Below are positions 24,089-32,750 of a stretch of 64,000 nt of DNA, in pieces; position 1 is the stretch's first letter; each line of letters opens with the position of its first letter. Position numbers and translations under genes: made by a program. This DNA comes from DASQFY01 sp036397815 (GTDB lineage Bacteria; Chloroflexota; Limnocylindria; QHBO01), in contig DASWIE010000062.1 of the NCBI GenBank assembly GCA_036397815.1, positions 60,523 to 124,522 on the forward strand, given 5' to 3'. The notes beneath the pieces are model-generated. The model did not search any database. It saw nothing but the letters and a program-made list of their open reading frames with translations, and was not told where the DNA came from.

Positions 24089-24286
24089 AATCACCGCGGC
24101 CCGACGGCCAGGTGGCCGTCACGCGCCGATGAAACCCGCACCGAGGCGACGCGACCCGACGTGGACGCAGGCTCCGATAGTCGACGCGCGGGCCCGTGGC
24201 TGGCGGGGCGGAGGGTGACCGCCTAGGCCCCGACCGACCACCCGCGCGCGTCAGAGAACCGGACGCGAAGAACGCGAGGTGGTCCC
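24086..24286 (+). promoter_or_regulatory. mgtE 5' leader (about 190 nt) with TAGAAT and hairpin; possible metal-sensing RNA
   Basis: TAGAAT at 24086-24091 overlaps the CGNR stop and would start a long leader, unlike most genes here. GACGGCCA/TGGCCGTC (24103-24120) is a perfect inverted repeat, and AGGCTCCGATA at 24169 faintly recalls the conserved AGGCUCCUAUA of M-box magnesium riboswitches. The other conserved M-box segments were not found, so the riboswitch reading is weak; a structured leader is reasonable. Confidence 0.3.
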
Positions 24287-25642
24287 ATGACCTCGTCCCA
24301 GACGAGTGAGCTGCTCGCAGAGGTTCAAGCGCTGATCCGCGAGCGAGAGCGCGAGGGCGTCGCCGGCCTGGCAGAGCGGATCGGGCCGGCCGAGTGGGCC
24401 GATCTCGTGCCCCAGCTCGAGCCGAACGAGGTGGCGGTGCTGCTCCAGTGGCTGCCCGACGAGGAGATCCCCGCCCTGCTCGAGGAGCTTCCCCCGTCGG
24501 AGGCGGCGCGCATCCTGCGCACGCTCTCAGCACCGGAAGCGGCGACGCTCCTCGAGGAGATGGATCCCGACGACGCCGCGGACGTCGTCGAGCAGCTGCC
24601 GCCGCGCGACGCGAACGAGATCCTGGTCAGGATGCGACCGGAGGAGGCGGCCGAGATCCGGGAGCTGTCGGTCTATCCGCCCGACAGCGCGGGCGGGATC
24701 ATGACCCCCGCCTTCGTGGCGGTAACCCGCGACGCGTCGGCGGCGGAGGCGATCGCCGCCATCCGAAACCTGGTCGACGAGGCCGAGACGGTGAACTACG
24801 TCTACGTGGTCGACGACCAGCGACGCCTGCTCGGGGTGCTGTCGCTCTACCGACTCCTCCTGAGCCGGGCCGATACCCCGGTGGTCGAGCTGATGGCCCC
24901 GACCACCGTCCGCGTCCGCGCCGGCGCCGACCAGGAGGTCGCCGCGCGGCTGCTCACCGACCGGAACCTGCTCGCCATCCCGGTCGTGGATGACGATGAC
25001 CACCTCCTCGGCATCATCACCGAGGACGACGTTGCTGACGTCCTGGAAGCTGAGGCGACGGAGGACATCGAGCGGCTGGGTGGGTCGCAGCCGCTGAACG
25101 TTCCCTACCGACTCTCCAACGTGCCGCTGCTCGTCCGCAAGCGCGTCGTCTGGCTGCTCGTCCTGTTCGTGGCCGAGGCCTACACCGGAACGGTGCTGCG
25201 CAACTTCGAGGTCGAGCTCGGGACCGTCGTTGCGCTGGGCTTCTTCATCCCGCTGCTGATCGGCACCGGCGGCAACATCGGCAGCCAGACGGTCACGCTC
25301 ATCGTGCGCGCCATGGCGATCGGCGAGATCACGCTGCGTGACATCGGATGGATCGTCTTCAAGGAGCTGCGGGTCGGTCTGATCATGGGCCTGGCGATGG
25401 GGGTCATCGGCTTCGCGCAGGCGGCATTCCTGGGCGTCGGCTCGGAAATCGGGCTGGTGGTGGCCCTCACCCTGGTTGCCATCTCGGCCTGGTCGGCCAC
25501 GGTGGCCGCTGCGCTGCCCCTGATCCTGCGGCGGCTGCGGGTCGACCCCGCGGTTGTCTCGGCCCCGTTCATCACCACCCTGGTGGACGGGACCGGGCTG
25601 ATCATCTACTTCGAGATCGCGCGAGCGGTTCTCAGTCTCTAG
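24287..25642 (+). CDS. mgtE: Magnesium transporter MgtE
   Basis: A 451-residue Mg2+ channel/transporter. Order: superhelical N-domain with MgtE repeats (about 30-130, A-A-D-V-V-E-Q-L-P-P), a tandem CBS pair (about 140-260, starting at S-A-G-G-I-M-T-P) and five transmembrane helices (about 285-451), including the conserved G-T-G-G-N-I-G-S-Q-T pore segment. It acts in the cytoplasmic membrane and is gated by cytosolic Mg2+ through the N-domain and CBS modules. The stop overlaps that of the convergent AraC gene by 11 bases. Confidence 0.93.
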   Translation: MTSSQTSELLAEVQALIREREREGVAGLAERIGPAEWADLVPQLEPNEVAVLLQWLPDEEIPALLEELPPSEAARILRTLSAPEAATLLEEMDPDDAADVVEQLPPRDANEILVRMRPEEAAEIRELSVYPPDSAGGIMTPAFVAVTRDASAAEAIAAIRNLVDEAETVNYVYVVDDQRRLLGVLSLYRLLLSRADTPVVELMAPTTVRVRAGADQEVAARLLTDRNLLAIPVVDDDDHLLGIITEDDVADVLEAEATEDIERLGGSQPLNVPYRLSNVPLLVRKRVVWLLVLFVAEAYTGTVLRNFEVELGTVVALGFFIPLLIGTGGNIGSQTVTLIVRAMAIGEITLRDIGWIVFKELRVGLIMGLAMGVIGFAQAAFLGVGSEIGLVVALTLVAISAWSATVAAALPLILRRLRVDPAVVSAPFITTLVDGTGLIIYFEIARAVLSL

Positions 25643-26447
25643 CCTCGGGCGGAGTCAGTCCACGGATCTGGCGCCGATACGCCGCCGGCGTCGCTCCGAT
25701 CAATCGCACGAACCAGCGGTTCAGGTGGCTCTGGTCGACGAAGCCGACTGCCAGGGCAACCTCGGCGATCGGTTCGTCGGAATTCGCGAGGAGTTCGGCG
25801 GCCCGATGGACGCGCACCGCGCGCAGATGGGCGCCCACGCTCCTGCCGTGTCGAGCCCGGAAGCTGCGCGCGAGATGGATGGGATGGACCCCGACCTCGG
25901 TGGCGATGACGCTCAGCGCCAAGGGCCGCGCGTATTGCTCCTCGACCATCTCGGTCGCGCGTGACAGCCACACCGGGCGTCGCTCCGCAGGTCGGCCAGC
26001 GCGACTGGCGATCGCCAGCAGTTCCAGCGACAGGCCTTCCAGCGCGATCGGCGTCACGTCGTCCGGCCGGCTGAGCTCGACGGCCATCCGCCTCGCGACC
26101 TCGACAGCATCTGGCCGCGCGCCACGGCTTGCCTGATCGGCTCCGCGTGCGAGTTCGTCCGCTGGCTGGATGGCGACCACCTGGGCACCCGACCTGACAA
26201 AGAAGCGGTTGGCGTGCAGCTGGCCGGCTGGCTCGACGATGAGCGTTCCCGACGTTGCGGTGCCGTCTCGTCCACCCCAGATGCCCTCGAATCCGCCCCG
26301 CAGGACGACGGCGATACAGACCGTGGCGTGCGCATGCGAGGGGAGGCTGAGGGCGGGTGCGAAGTCCAGCCAGCGTACGCCGAAGCCGGGGACCTCGCGT
26401 CTCACCGCGCGGCGCGCACCCAGCGAGACCGGCATCTCGACGGTCAT
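25632..26447 (-). CDS. AraC-family transcriptional regulator
   Basis: A 271-residue regulator with an N-terminal cupin sensor (L-P-S-H-A-H-A-T-V-C-I near residue 38) and a C-terminal double helix-turn-helix (S-V-I-A-T-E-V-G-V-H-P-I-H-L-A-R-S-F, then I-A-E-V-A-L-A-V-G-F-V-D-Q-S-H-L-N-R-W-F). The AraC pattern in the second HTH is complete. Start taken at ATG 26447; a TTG at 26516 would extend it by 23 residues. It is divergent from the secreted protein gene at 26578, a plausible but unproven target. Confidence 0.87.
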   Translation of the reverse strand: MTVEMPVSLGARRAVRREVPGFGVRWLDFAPALSLPSHAHATVCIAVVLRGGFEGIWGGRDGTATSGTLIVEPAGQLHANRFFVRSGAQVVAIQPADELARGADQASRGARPDAVEVARRMAVELSRPDDVTPIALEGLSLELLAIASRAGRPAERRPVWLSRATEMVEEQYARPLALSVIATEVGVHPIHLARSFRARHGRSVGAHLRAVRVHRAAELLANSDEPIAEVALAVGFVDQSHLNRWFVRLIGATPAAYRRQIRGLTPPEARD

Positions 26448-26577
26448 ATCAACCCTACCGGCTGCGCGGGCGGGGAGTTCATGCTCCGCCGGTCCAAAAC
26501 GGCCCCGCGCCTCCAATACGCCGGGCGACCCGCCGCGTGAAAGTGAGCCCGATATCCAACTCGTGGAAGGAGAACTC

Positions 26578-27111
26578 GTGCTCAGGCTCCGACGCTCATT
26601 CGGCGCATTGGTCCTTGCCGGCTCGCTGGCCGCCCTGCCATTTGGAGTCTCGGGCGCCGGCGGCCCGATGATGACCGGTGGCGGCCACTTCCTGTTCGCC
26701 GGCGAGATCGACGTGACGTTCTCGTTCAGCGCGGTGCAGCATCCTGATGGCAGCGCATCCGGCTCGTTCCATCATTCGTTCGAGTTCGACGGCCACGAGA
26801 TCGACTACTGGGGCACGGTGACCTGCCTGGCGGTCGATCCCGTGAACCATCGGGCCTGGCTCGGCGGCGACCTGACCAAGGTCACGTCCACACATCCGGA
26901 CGTCATCGAGCTGCCCGGCGACGACGCGTGGTTCCGGGTGCTCGATACCGGGCCCGCATCCGCCGGGGATCCGGATCGGTCGACCATGATGGGCTTCAAG
27001 GGCGCTATCCCCGGGCTCGACACCTCGGAGCAGTACTGCGCGATGCGGATCTGGCCGGACGGGAACGCCCGAACCTGGCCGGTGACCGGCAACCTGACCG
27101 TCGCATCCTGA
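26578..27111 (+). CDS. Secreted protein of unknown function
   Basis: A 177-residue exported protein. GTG 26578 follows a strong GGAAGGAG Shine-Dalgarno. A signal peptide (about 1-24) precedes a beta-rich domain with F-S-F-S-A-V-Q-H-P-D-G-S-A-S-G-S-F and V-T-C-L-A-V-D near residue 80, a pattern I have seen in uncharacterised secreted proteins of Actinobacteria and Chloroflexota. Two cysteines could pair. No catalytic site evident. Confidence 0.65.
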   Translation: MLRLRRSFGALVLAGSLAALPFGVSGAGGPMMTGGGHFLFAGEIDVTFSFSAVQHPDGSASGSFHHSFEFDGHEIDYWGTVTCLAVDPVNHRAWLGGDLTKVTSTHPDVIELPGDDAWFRVLDTGPASAGDPDRSTMMGFKGAIPGLDTSEQYCAMRIWPDGNARTWPVTGNLTVAS

Positions 27112-27119
27112 CGCGAGGG

Positions 27120-28106
27120 TCAGGAGCCGATGGGGTGCCAGACGGTCTTCGTCTCGGTGAACTCGCCGATCATGTAGGGCGACTGGGCGCGATCGCTGAG
27201 CCAGTCGATCGCGTCCGCGCCGCCTGACGGTGGGCGGACGAGGCGCTTCACGTTCTCGACCGCCAGCTCCTCGATGGCGGCGCCCTGGGCCGGATCCAGG
27301 CCAAAGGCGTCGAGCGCGTTGACGTCCATGTGCCCAGCCAGGTGCTGGACCAGCTCCCGCCGCAGGCCGGTGATCAGGTTCACGACCCCGCCCGGGACGT
27401 CGGAGGTGGCGAGCACCTCGGTGAGGGTGACGGCGGGCAGCGGCCGCGATTCGGAGGCGATCACCACCGCGCAGTTGCCCGACACGACGGCCGGCGCCAG
27501 GCGGCTGACCAGGCCCAGCAGGCTCGAGCCCTCCGGGGCGATGATGCCAACCACGCCGGTCGGCTCGGGGACGCTGAAGTTGAAGTAGCTGCCGGCGACC
27601 GGGTTGACGGTGCCGATCACCTGGGTGAACTTGTCCGCCCAGCCCGCATACCAGACCCAGCGGTCGATGGCCGCGTCGACGAGTCGCGTGGCGCGGCGGC
27701 TGCCCACTCCCTCGGCCGTCCTCACCTCGGCCACGAACTGGTCCCGTCGGCCCTCCATCAGCTCGGCGATGCGGTACAGCACCTGGCTCCGGTTGAATGC
27801 GGTCTTGGCAGACCATTCCTGCAGTGCCGTTCGCGCGGCGCGCACTGCGTCGCGGATGTCCTTGCGCGTGGCGCGGCAGGCGTTCGCCAGCGGGCGGCCC
27901 CTGGCGTCGAAGACCTCGTAGGCGCGCCCGGACTCGGTGCGCGGGAACTGCCCGCCGATGTACAGCTTGTACGTCTTCCTCACGCCGAGTCGATCGCCGG
28001 CCGCTCCAGCCCCGTTCGTTATGGCAAGCGGGGCGGCCTGCCGGGCCTCCAGAACCGATGGCTGACGACGCACCCGGGTCGCCGTCTTCGCTCGAGGCTG
28101 CCTCAT
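27120..28106 (-). CDS. Truncated aldehyde dehydrogenase-family protein lacking the catalytic region
   Basis: A 328-residue ALDH-fold protein, about 150 shorter than the usual 480. It aligns with the NAD-binding part of ALDHs (Y-I-G-G-Q-F-P-R-T-E-S-G near residue 50, the region matching P-W-N-F reading A-P-E-G-S near 192) but has neither the catalytic Glu motif E-L-G-G-K nor the catalytic Cys. It overlaps the full-length ALDH gene by four bases. Paired short and full ALDHs beside deoC are a known arrangement in high-GC bacteria; a structural or regulatory partner role is inferred. Confidence 0.75.
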   Translation of the reverse strand: MRQPRAKTATRVRRQPSVLEARQAAPLAITNGAGAAGDRLGVRKTYKLYIGGQFPRTESGRAYEVFDARGRPLANACRATRKDIRDAVRAARTALQEWSAKTAFNRSQVLYRIAELMEGRRDQFVAEVRTAEGVGSRRATRLVDAAIDRWVWYAGWADKFTQVIGTVNPVAGSYFNFSVPEPTGVVGIIAPEGSSLLGLVSRLAPAVVSGNCAVVIASESRPLPAVTLTEVLATSDVPGGVVNLITGLRRELVQHLAGHMDVNALDAFGLDPAQGAAIEELAVENVKRLVRPPSGGADAIDWLSDRAQSPYMIGEFTETKTVWHPIGS

Positions 28107-29629
28107 CGGCCGTTCGACCCCGCCGGCGACAGGTCGAGGTAGGCTGCCAGACCGTGGAGCCCGCCCTCACGGCCATACCCGGACTCCTTGTAGCCCCCGA
28201 ACGGGGAGGTGGGATCGAAGCGGTTGAAGGTGTTCGCCCACACCACGCCGGCGCGCATGGCGGCGATCATCTTGAAGATGAGGCTCCCCTTCTCGGTCCA
28301 TACGCCGGCGGAAAGGCCGTAGGGCGTGTTGTTCGCCTTCTCGACCGCCTCCTCGGGCGTGCGGAAGGTGAGCACCGAGAGGACCGGTCCGAAGATCTCC
28401 TCCTGTGCGATCCGATGGCTCTGGCTGACGCCGGTGAACAGCGTGGGTCGGAAGAAGTAGCCCCGAGTCGGCAGCTCGCAATCGGGCTGGAAGATCTCGG
28501 CGCCCTCCTCGATCCCCGACTGCACCAGCTCCTGGACCTTGGCCAGTTGGCCGGCCGAGTTGATGGCGCCGACGTCGGTGTTCTTGTCCAGCGGGTCGCC
28601 GACCCGGAGGGTGCCGAGCCGCGCCTTGAGCTTGTCGAGCAGCGGCTCATAGACGGATTCCTGGACGAAGAGGCGCGATCCTGCGCAACACACCTCGCCC
28701 TGGTTGAAATAGATGCCGTTGATGATCCCTTCGATCGCCTGGTCGAGCGGCGCGTCGTCGAAGACGATGTTCGCCGCCTTGCCGCCCAGCTCCAGGGTCA
28801 GCTTCTTGCGCGAGCCTGCCAGCGCGCGGCCGATCATCTTGCCGACCGCCGTGGAGCCGGTGAAGGCGACTTTGTTCACGTCGGGGTGCTTGACCAGCTC
28901 CATCCCGATCTCGCCCGGGCCGGTGATGATGTTCACCACTCCCGGCGGCAGCTCCGCCTGGCGCACCACGTCGGCGAACAGGTAGGCGGAGAGCGGCGTG
29001 GTCGAGGCGGGCTTCAGGATCACGGTGTTGCCGCAGGCCAGCGCCGGCGCGATCTTCCAGGCCAGCATCAGGAGCGGGAAGTTCCAGGGGATCACCTGCG
29101 CCGCGACGCCCAGCGGCCGTGGCTGACGGCCCGGGAAGGCGTAATCGAGCTTGTCGGCCCAGCCGGCGTAATAGAAGAAGTGCGCCGCGGCGAGGGGCAC
29201 GTCGACGTCGCGGCTCTCCTTGATCGGCTTGCCGGAGTTCATGGTCTCGACCACGGCGAACTCGCGGCTGCGCTCCTGCATGATCCGCGCGATCCGATAC
29301 AGGTACTTCGCCCGCTCGGTGCCGGGGAGGCGCGACCAGGTCGTGGAGTAGGCGCGACGGGCGGTGGCCACGGCGCGGTTGACATCGGCCCTGGAGGCCT
29401 TGGCCACGCGCGTCAGCGGCTCCTCCGTGGCCGGGTTGATGACCTCGAAAGTTGCCTTCGGCCGGCTGGGGGTGAACTCGTTGCCGATGAAGAGCCCGTA
29501 CTCGCGTCGGATGGTGATGTGATCGGTCGTCTCCGGCGCGGCGGCATATTCCCACGGGACCTTGCCGCCGGCAGCCAGGCCCCACGACGCAGGGGCAGGC
29601 GAGGCCGAAGGCTTCTTGGTGAGCGTCAT
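28103..29629 (-). CDS. NAD(P)-dependent aldehyde dehydrogenase
   Basis: A 508-residue catalytically complete ALDH: I-P-W-N-F-P-L near residue 170, G-S-T-A-V-G-K cofactor turn, catalytic Glu in L-E-L-G-G-K, catalytic Cys in N-Q-G-E-V-C-C-A-G-S, and E-E-I-F-G-P-V-L. In this operon with DeoC it would oxidise acetaldehyde or the glyceraldehyde-3-phosphate-side product of deoxyribose cleavage; the exact aldehyde is inferred. ATG 29629 chosen because upstream in-frame codons lie inside ogt. Confidence 0.88.
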   Translation of the reverse strand: MTLTKKPSASPAPASWGLAAGGKVPWEYAAAPETTDHITIRREYGLFIGNEFTPSRPKATFEVINPATEEPLTRVAKASRADVNRAVATARRAYSTTWSRLPGTERAKYLYRIARIMQERSREFAVVETMNSGKPIKESRDVDVPLAAAHFFYYAGWADKLDYAFPGRQPRPLGVAAQVIPWNFPLLMLAWKIAPALACGNTVILKPASTTPLSAYLFADVVRQAELPPGVVNIITGPGEIGMELVKHPDVNKVAFTGSTAVGKMIGRALAGSRKKLTLELGGKAANIVFDDAPLDQAIEGIINGIYFNQGEVCCAGSRLFVQESVYEPLLDKLKARLGTLRVGDPLDKNTDVGAINSAGQLAKVQELVQSGIEEGAEIFQPDCELPTRGYFFRPTLFTGVSQSHRIAQEEIFGPVLSVLTFRTPEEAVEKANNTPYGLSAGVWTEKGSLIFKMIAAMRAGVVWANTFNRFDPTSPFGGYKESGYGREGGLHGLAAYLDLSPAGSNGR

Positions 29630-29639
29630 GACCCGCCGA

Positions 29640-30254
29640 TTATCGCACCGACGGCAGGACGCCCTCGAGCTCCAGCAGGTGGCGCTTGCGGTCGAGGCCG
29701 CCGGCATAGCCGCCGAGGCCGCCATCCGCGTGCAGCACGCGGTGGCACGGCACCACGATCGGGATCGGGTTCGAGCCGAGCGCGTTCCCGGCCGCCCGGT
29801 AGGCGCGCGGCGACCCGGCGGCGGTCGCCATCGCGCGGTAGGTGGTCACCTCGCCGTACGGCACGCGCGCGGTCGCGCTCAGCACGCCGCGTGCGAAGCC
29901 GCGCACCAGGGTCCAGTCGACCGGCGTCTCGAAGGACCGCCGCCGATGGGCGAAATAGCTCACCAGCTCGCGCCGCACCGCGTCCGTGCGGGCGGGGGCT
30001 CGCAGCATGCGAGGGCTGACGCGATCCGCAAGCTCGGTGAGCACCTCGTCCTCGGGCTCGTCCTCGTACGCCACCCGCACCAGGCCCCGCGGCGTGACGG
30101 CAACCAGCAGCTCGCCGAGCGGCGAGTCCATCTGCGCGTAGGCGATATCCAGCAGGCCGGCATCGGCAGCTCGGATGGCGAGCTGCGATGCGACGCGCTC
30201 TTCGTCGAACGGTGCCGTCCGCGACTGGCGAAGTCGGTCTTCGAGCTCGGTCAT
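29640..30254 (-). CDS. ogt: Methylated-DNA--[protein]-cysteine S-methyltransferase
   Basis: A 204-residue O6-alkylguanine DNA repair protein. The active-site I-V-V-P-C-H-R-V near residue 171 carries the methyl-accepting Cys, preceded by the conserved G-N-A-L-G-S-N-P and the HTH region V-P-Y-G-E-V-T-T-Y. A suicide enzyme acting directly on DNA. The start overlaps the ECF sigma factor stop by four bases, so repair and sigma gene are coupled within the deoC-ALDH operon. Confidence 0.9.
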   Translation of the reverse strand: MTELEDRLRQSRTAPFDEERVASQLAIRAADAGLLDIAYAQMDSPLGELLVAVTPRGLVRVAYEDEPEDEVLTELADRVSPRMLRAPARTDAVRRELVSYFAHRRRSFETPVDWTLVRGFARGVLSATARVPYGEVTTYRAMATAAGSPRAYRAAGNALGSNPIPIVVPCHRVLHADGGLGGYAGGLDRKRHLLELEGVLPSVR

Positions 30255-30769
30255 CGGTCAATCTCCTTGCGCAGGCGGCGCAGTCCGGCGCTCACGTTCT
30301 GGCGTGCCGCCTCCTCGGTGGTCCCCATTCGCTCGGCGATCGAGCGGTAGTCCAGGTCCAGCACGAACCGGTGCACCACCGCCGCCCGCTGCTTCGCCGG
30401 CAGCACGCCCACCGCCAGCCAGACTCCATCGTCGGGAGCCTCGTGTGCCGGGACCGATGGCTCCGCCGCCGCAGGCAGAGCAGCGAGGTCGCCAGGCGCA
30501 GGCCGGCGCACGATGCGACGGACCGCATCGGTCGCCTTGCGATGGGCGATCGTGTAGAGCCAGGCCCGCAGGTTGTCGCCATGCTGGAGACGCGGATAGG
30601 CGCGAAGCGCCGAGAGCATCGTCTCCTGAAGGCAATCCTCCGCCTGGTCGCGACCGACCGAGGCGACCAGGAACCGATGCAGCTCGGCCGCGTGGGCGTC
30701 GACGAGCGCCTGGAACGGCGGTAGATGCACACCCATGGAACGCCGAGCGGCGCCCCGGCGTGAGGCCAT
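30251..30769 (-). CDS. ECF-type RNA polymerase sigma factor
   Basis: A 172-residue sigma factor with region 2 (D-Q-A-E-D-C-L-Q-E-T-M-L-S-A-L, W-L-Y-T-I-A-H-R-K-A-T-D) and region 4 (L-P-A-K-Q-R-A-A-V-V-H-R-F-V-L-D-L-D-Y-R-S-I-A). No anti-sigma gene is adjacent; instead it is locked between deoC (two-base gap) and ogt (overlap). It may turn on an alkylation or carbonyl-stress response that includes its own operon. Confidence 0.87.
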   Translation of the reverse strand: MASRRGAARRSMGVHLPPFQALVDAHAAELHRFLVASVGRDQAEDCLQETMLSALRAYPRLQHGDNLRAWLYTIAHRKATDAVRRIVRRPAPGDLAALPAAAEPSVPAHEAPDDGVWLAVGVLPAKQRAAVVHRFVLDLDYRSIAERMGTTEEAARQNVSAGLRRLRKEIDR

Positions 30770-30771
30770 GC

Positions 30772-31737
30772 TCAGTCGAGGGTGAAGTAATCGCCGCCCG
30801 AGTAGCGGCCGGTGCGCTCCTTGCGGATCTGCATCAGGACGTCGTTGAGCAGGCTTGAGGCCCCGAATCGGAAGCGGTCGGGCGTCATCCAGTCCGGGCC
30901 GAGCGTTTCGTAGAGCACCACAAGGTATGAAATCGCCTCTTTGGCGGTGCGGATTCCACCCGCGGGCTTCATCCCCACCGCTCGCCCGGTCTGCTGGTAG
31001 AAGTCGCGAATCGCCTCGAGCATGACCAGGGTGACCGGCAGCGTCGATGCGGGCTGCACCTTGCCGGTTGAGGTCTTGACGAAGTCGGCCCCCGCCGCCA
31101 TGGCCAGGACCGATGCGCGCCGCACGTTGTCGTAGGTCTCCAGCTCGCCGGTCTCCAGGATCACCTTCAGGTGCGTCTCGCCACAGGCTTCCTTGACCGC
31201 CACGATCTCGTCGAAGACCTTGGCATACTCGCCCGCCAGGAACGCGCCACGATCCATCACCATGTCGATCTCGTCCGCCCCGAGCTCGATCGCGCTTCGC
31301 ACGTCGGCGAGCTTCACGTCCAGCGCCGTCTGCCCGGACGGGAAGTAGGTCGCCACCGAGGCGACCTTCACGCTCGAACCGCGGAGGGCCTCCTTGGCGG
31401 TGGCGATCATGTTCGGGTAGACGCAGAGCGCAGCCACGCTCGGGATGGAGGGGTCAGTCGGGTCGGGGCGTCGGGCCTTGCCGGCCAGCGCGCGCACCTT
31501 TCCCGGGGTGTCCTTCCCCTCCAGGGTGGTGAGGTCCATCATCCGGATCGCCAGGTCGAGCGCCCAGAGCTTCGCCTCGCGCTTGATGCTGCGCCTGGCG
31601 AGCGAGGCCGCGCGCTCCTCAACCCCGACCTGGTCGACCGGCCAGACGCGGCCGAGCAGGCTGCCCAGCGCCTGGTGGCGGGGCGAGCTCAGGTCACGGT
31701 CCGCGCGGCGCCGCGCGGGAGTTCTGGTGGCGGCCAT
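30772..31737 (-). CDS. deoC: Deoxyribose-phosphate aldolase
   Basis: A 321-residue class I aldolase cleaving 2-deoxyribose-5-phosphate into acetaldehyde and glyceraldehyde-3-phosphate. Motifs include V-C-V-Y-P-N, E-I-D-M-V-M-D and the Schiff-base lysine in D-F-V-K-T-S-T-G-K. It has an N-terminal extension over E. coli DeoC, as in other actinobacterial-type DeoC. First gene of the deoC-sigma-ogt-ALDH-ALDH unit; acetaldehyde from this step is a likely ALDH substrate. ATG 31737 is backed by TACAAT ten bases upstream. Confidence 0.9.
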   Translation of the reverse strand: MAATRTPARRRADRDLSSPRHQALGSLLGRVWPVDQVGVEERAASLARRSIKREAKLWALDLAIRMMDLTTLEGKDTPGKVRALAGKARRPDPTDPSIPSVAALCVYPNMIATAKEALRGSSVKVASVATYFPSGQTALDVKLADVRSAIELGADEIDMVMDRGAFLAGEYAKVFDEIVAVKEACGETHLKVILETGELETYDNVRRASVLAMAAGADFVKTSTGKVQPASTLPVTLVMLEAIRDFYQQTGRAVGMKPAGGIRTAKEAISYLVVLYETLGPDWMTPDRFRFGASSLLNDVLMQIRKERTGRYSGGDYFTLD

Positions 31738-31747
31738 GGACCGGTGA

Positions 31748-31753
31748 ATTGTA
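31748..31753 (-). promoter_or_regulatory. -10 element of the deoC operon
   Basis: TACAAT on the minus strand, ten bases before ATG 31737. Confidence 0.5.
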
Positions 31754-31792
31754 CCGCCGCCTCGTACTGAGGGCCTCCTCGATCCCTGGTGA

Positions 31793-31798
31793 TAGGCT
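31793..31798 (+). promoter_or_regulatory. -10-like hexamer before the 129-residue gene
   Basis: TAGGCT nine bases before ATG 31808, in the 70-bp gap shared with deoC. Confidence 0.3.
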
Positions 31799-31807
31799 TC
31801 AGAGACC

Positions 31808-32197
31808 ATGGATTCCGAGCCGACCGCGGCGCCCGCCGGCGAGACACTCCTGTACTGCCTGACTCGCGACCGCGACCTGGCGACGGCACTCGATGGGCGG
31901 CTGAGCGGCGCGCTCGCCTTCTTCTACAACGACGCGGCGCGGCTCAACCAGGCGGTCATCCTGCGCCAGCCGAACCTGGTGGTGGTCGACACGGCCGCGA
32001 TCCGGCAGGAATATGGCGACGCCGGCCTGGGTCCGGTCGTTGCCTTCCTCCGACAGCGCGTGCCGGACGGCCGCGTTGCGGTGCGCCCGACCGCCGGCGC
32101 CGAGTGGCTCGTCGCCGCCGAGGCGGGCGACCTGGCGCAGATACTGCCCGCCGAGCGCGAGGCATGCGTGGAGGCGATCGTCACCTTCTGCGGGTAG
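31808..32197 (+). CDS. Hypothetical protein, 129 residues
   Basis: An acidic, soluble protein without cysteine clusters or signal peptide. The pattern L-L-Y-C-L-T-R-D, then Q-P-N-L-V-V-V-D-T-A, then G-R-V-A-V-R-P-T, suggests an alpha/beta fold similar in outline to response-regulator receiver domains, but the phosphorylation-site context is not convincing. It is divergent from deoC. Not recognised. Confidence 0.6.
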   Translation: MDSEPTAAPAGETLLYCLTRDRDLATALDGRLSGALAFFYNDAARLNQAVILRQPNLVVVDTAAIRQEYGDAGLGPVVAFLRQRVPDGRVAVRPTAGAEWLVAAEAGDLAQILPAEREACVEAIVTFCG

Positions 32198-32306
32198 CTC
32201 GGAGATCGTCCGGAGTGATCAATGGGCGCCGGAATGCCCGTTTCCGCGCCGTCTGATCGCCCGTCGCGATGAATCGGCGCGCGAGGGGCGCCATCGGTGC
32301 CAGACA

Positions 32307-32321
32307 ATCGCCGACGGCGAT
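32307..32321. terminator. Palindrome ATCGCCG-A-CGGCGAT at the end of sodX
   Basis: A perfect 15-bp inverted repeat touching the sodX stop codon, in the gap between the convergent 129-residue gene and sodX. There is no T run, so it is at most a weak bidirectional terminator. The rest of the 32198-32320 gap shows a further weak stem (GGGC...GCCC, then GTTT) and no gene. Confidence 0.35.
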
Positions 32322-32737
32322 CAGCCGTCGAGGCGTCCGACACGCGAGGGCGGCCAGTAGCGAGCCAGGACGCGCCACTGGACCGAGGCCGATGGCACCG
32401 CCCCGAAGGCTCGCGAATCCGTGCTCGCGCCGGGGGCATCGCCACGCAGCTCGAGCTTCCCTGCCTCCGAATCCGCCGCCGCGACGCGCTTCACCAGCTC
32501 TCGCGCCGGGTCGCGCGGGTCGGGCGCGAGCACCAGCTCCCCTGCCCGCGGGCGACGCCTGGTGAAGGTCGACGATTCGACGAGGAGCCGATCCCCGGGG
32601 AGCAGGGTCGGGGCCATCGAGCCGCCTCGGACCTCGACCGCGTCCAGCCAGCGGCGAGCCGCCGCGCCGGCAGCGAGCGCTCCAGCGGTCCCGACGAGCG
32701 TGGTGATCAGCGGGATGCTGAGCCGCGGCGGCGACAT
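32321..32737 (-). CDS. sodX: Nickel superoxide dismutase maturation protease (S26 signal peptidase family)
   Basis: A 138-residue S24/S26-type peptidase with the Ser in G-G-S-M-A-P-T-L-L-P-G-D near residue 39 and the Lys general base in E-L-V-K-R-V-A. In the SodX subgroup it removes the N-terminal leader of SodN so that His1 can bind nickel. A hydrophobic N-terminal segment suggests membrane attachment. It follows sodN by 13 bases, the standard sodN-sodX order. Confidence 0.9.
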   Translation of the reverse strand: MSPPRLSIPLITTLVGTAGALAAGAAARRWLDAVEVRGGSMAPTLLPGDRLLVESSTFTRRRPRAGELVLAPDPRDPARELVKRVAAADSEAGKLELRGDAPGASTDSRAFGAVPSASVQWRVLARYWPPSRVGRLDG

Positions 32738-32750
32738 CGGTCCTGCGCCC

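Noticed and set aside
24086..24286. A confident M-box magnesium riboswitch call
   Set aside because: Only one short block resembles the consensus; the remaining conserved loops could not be located by eye.
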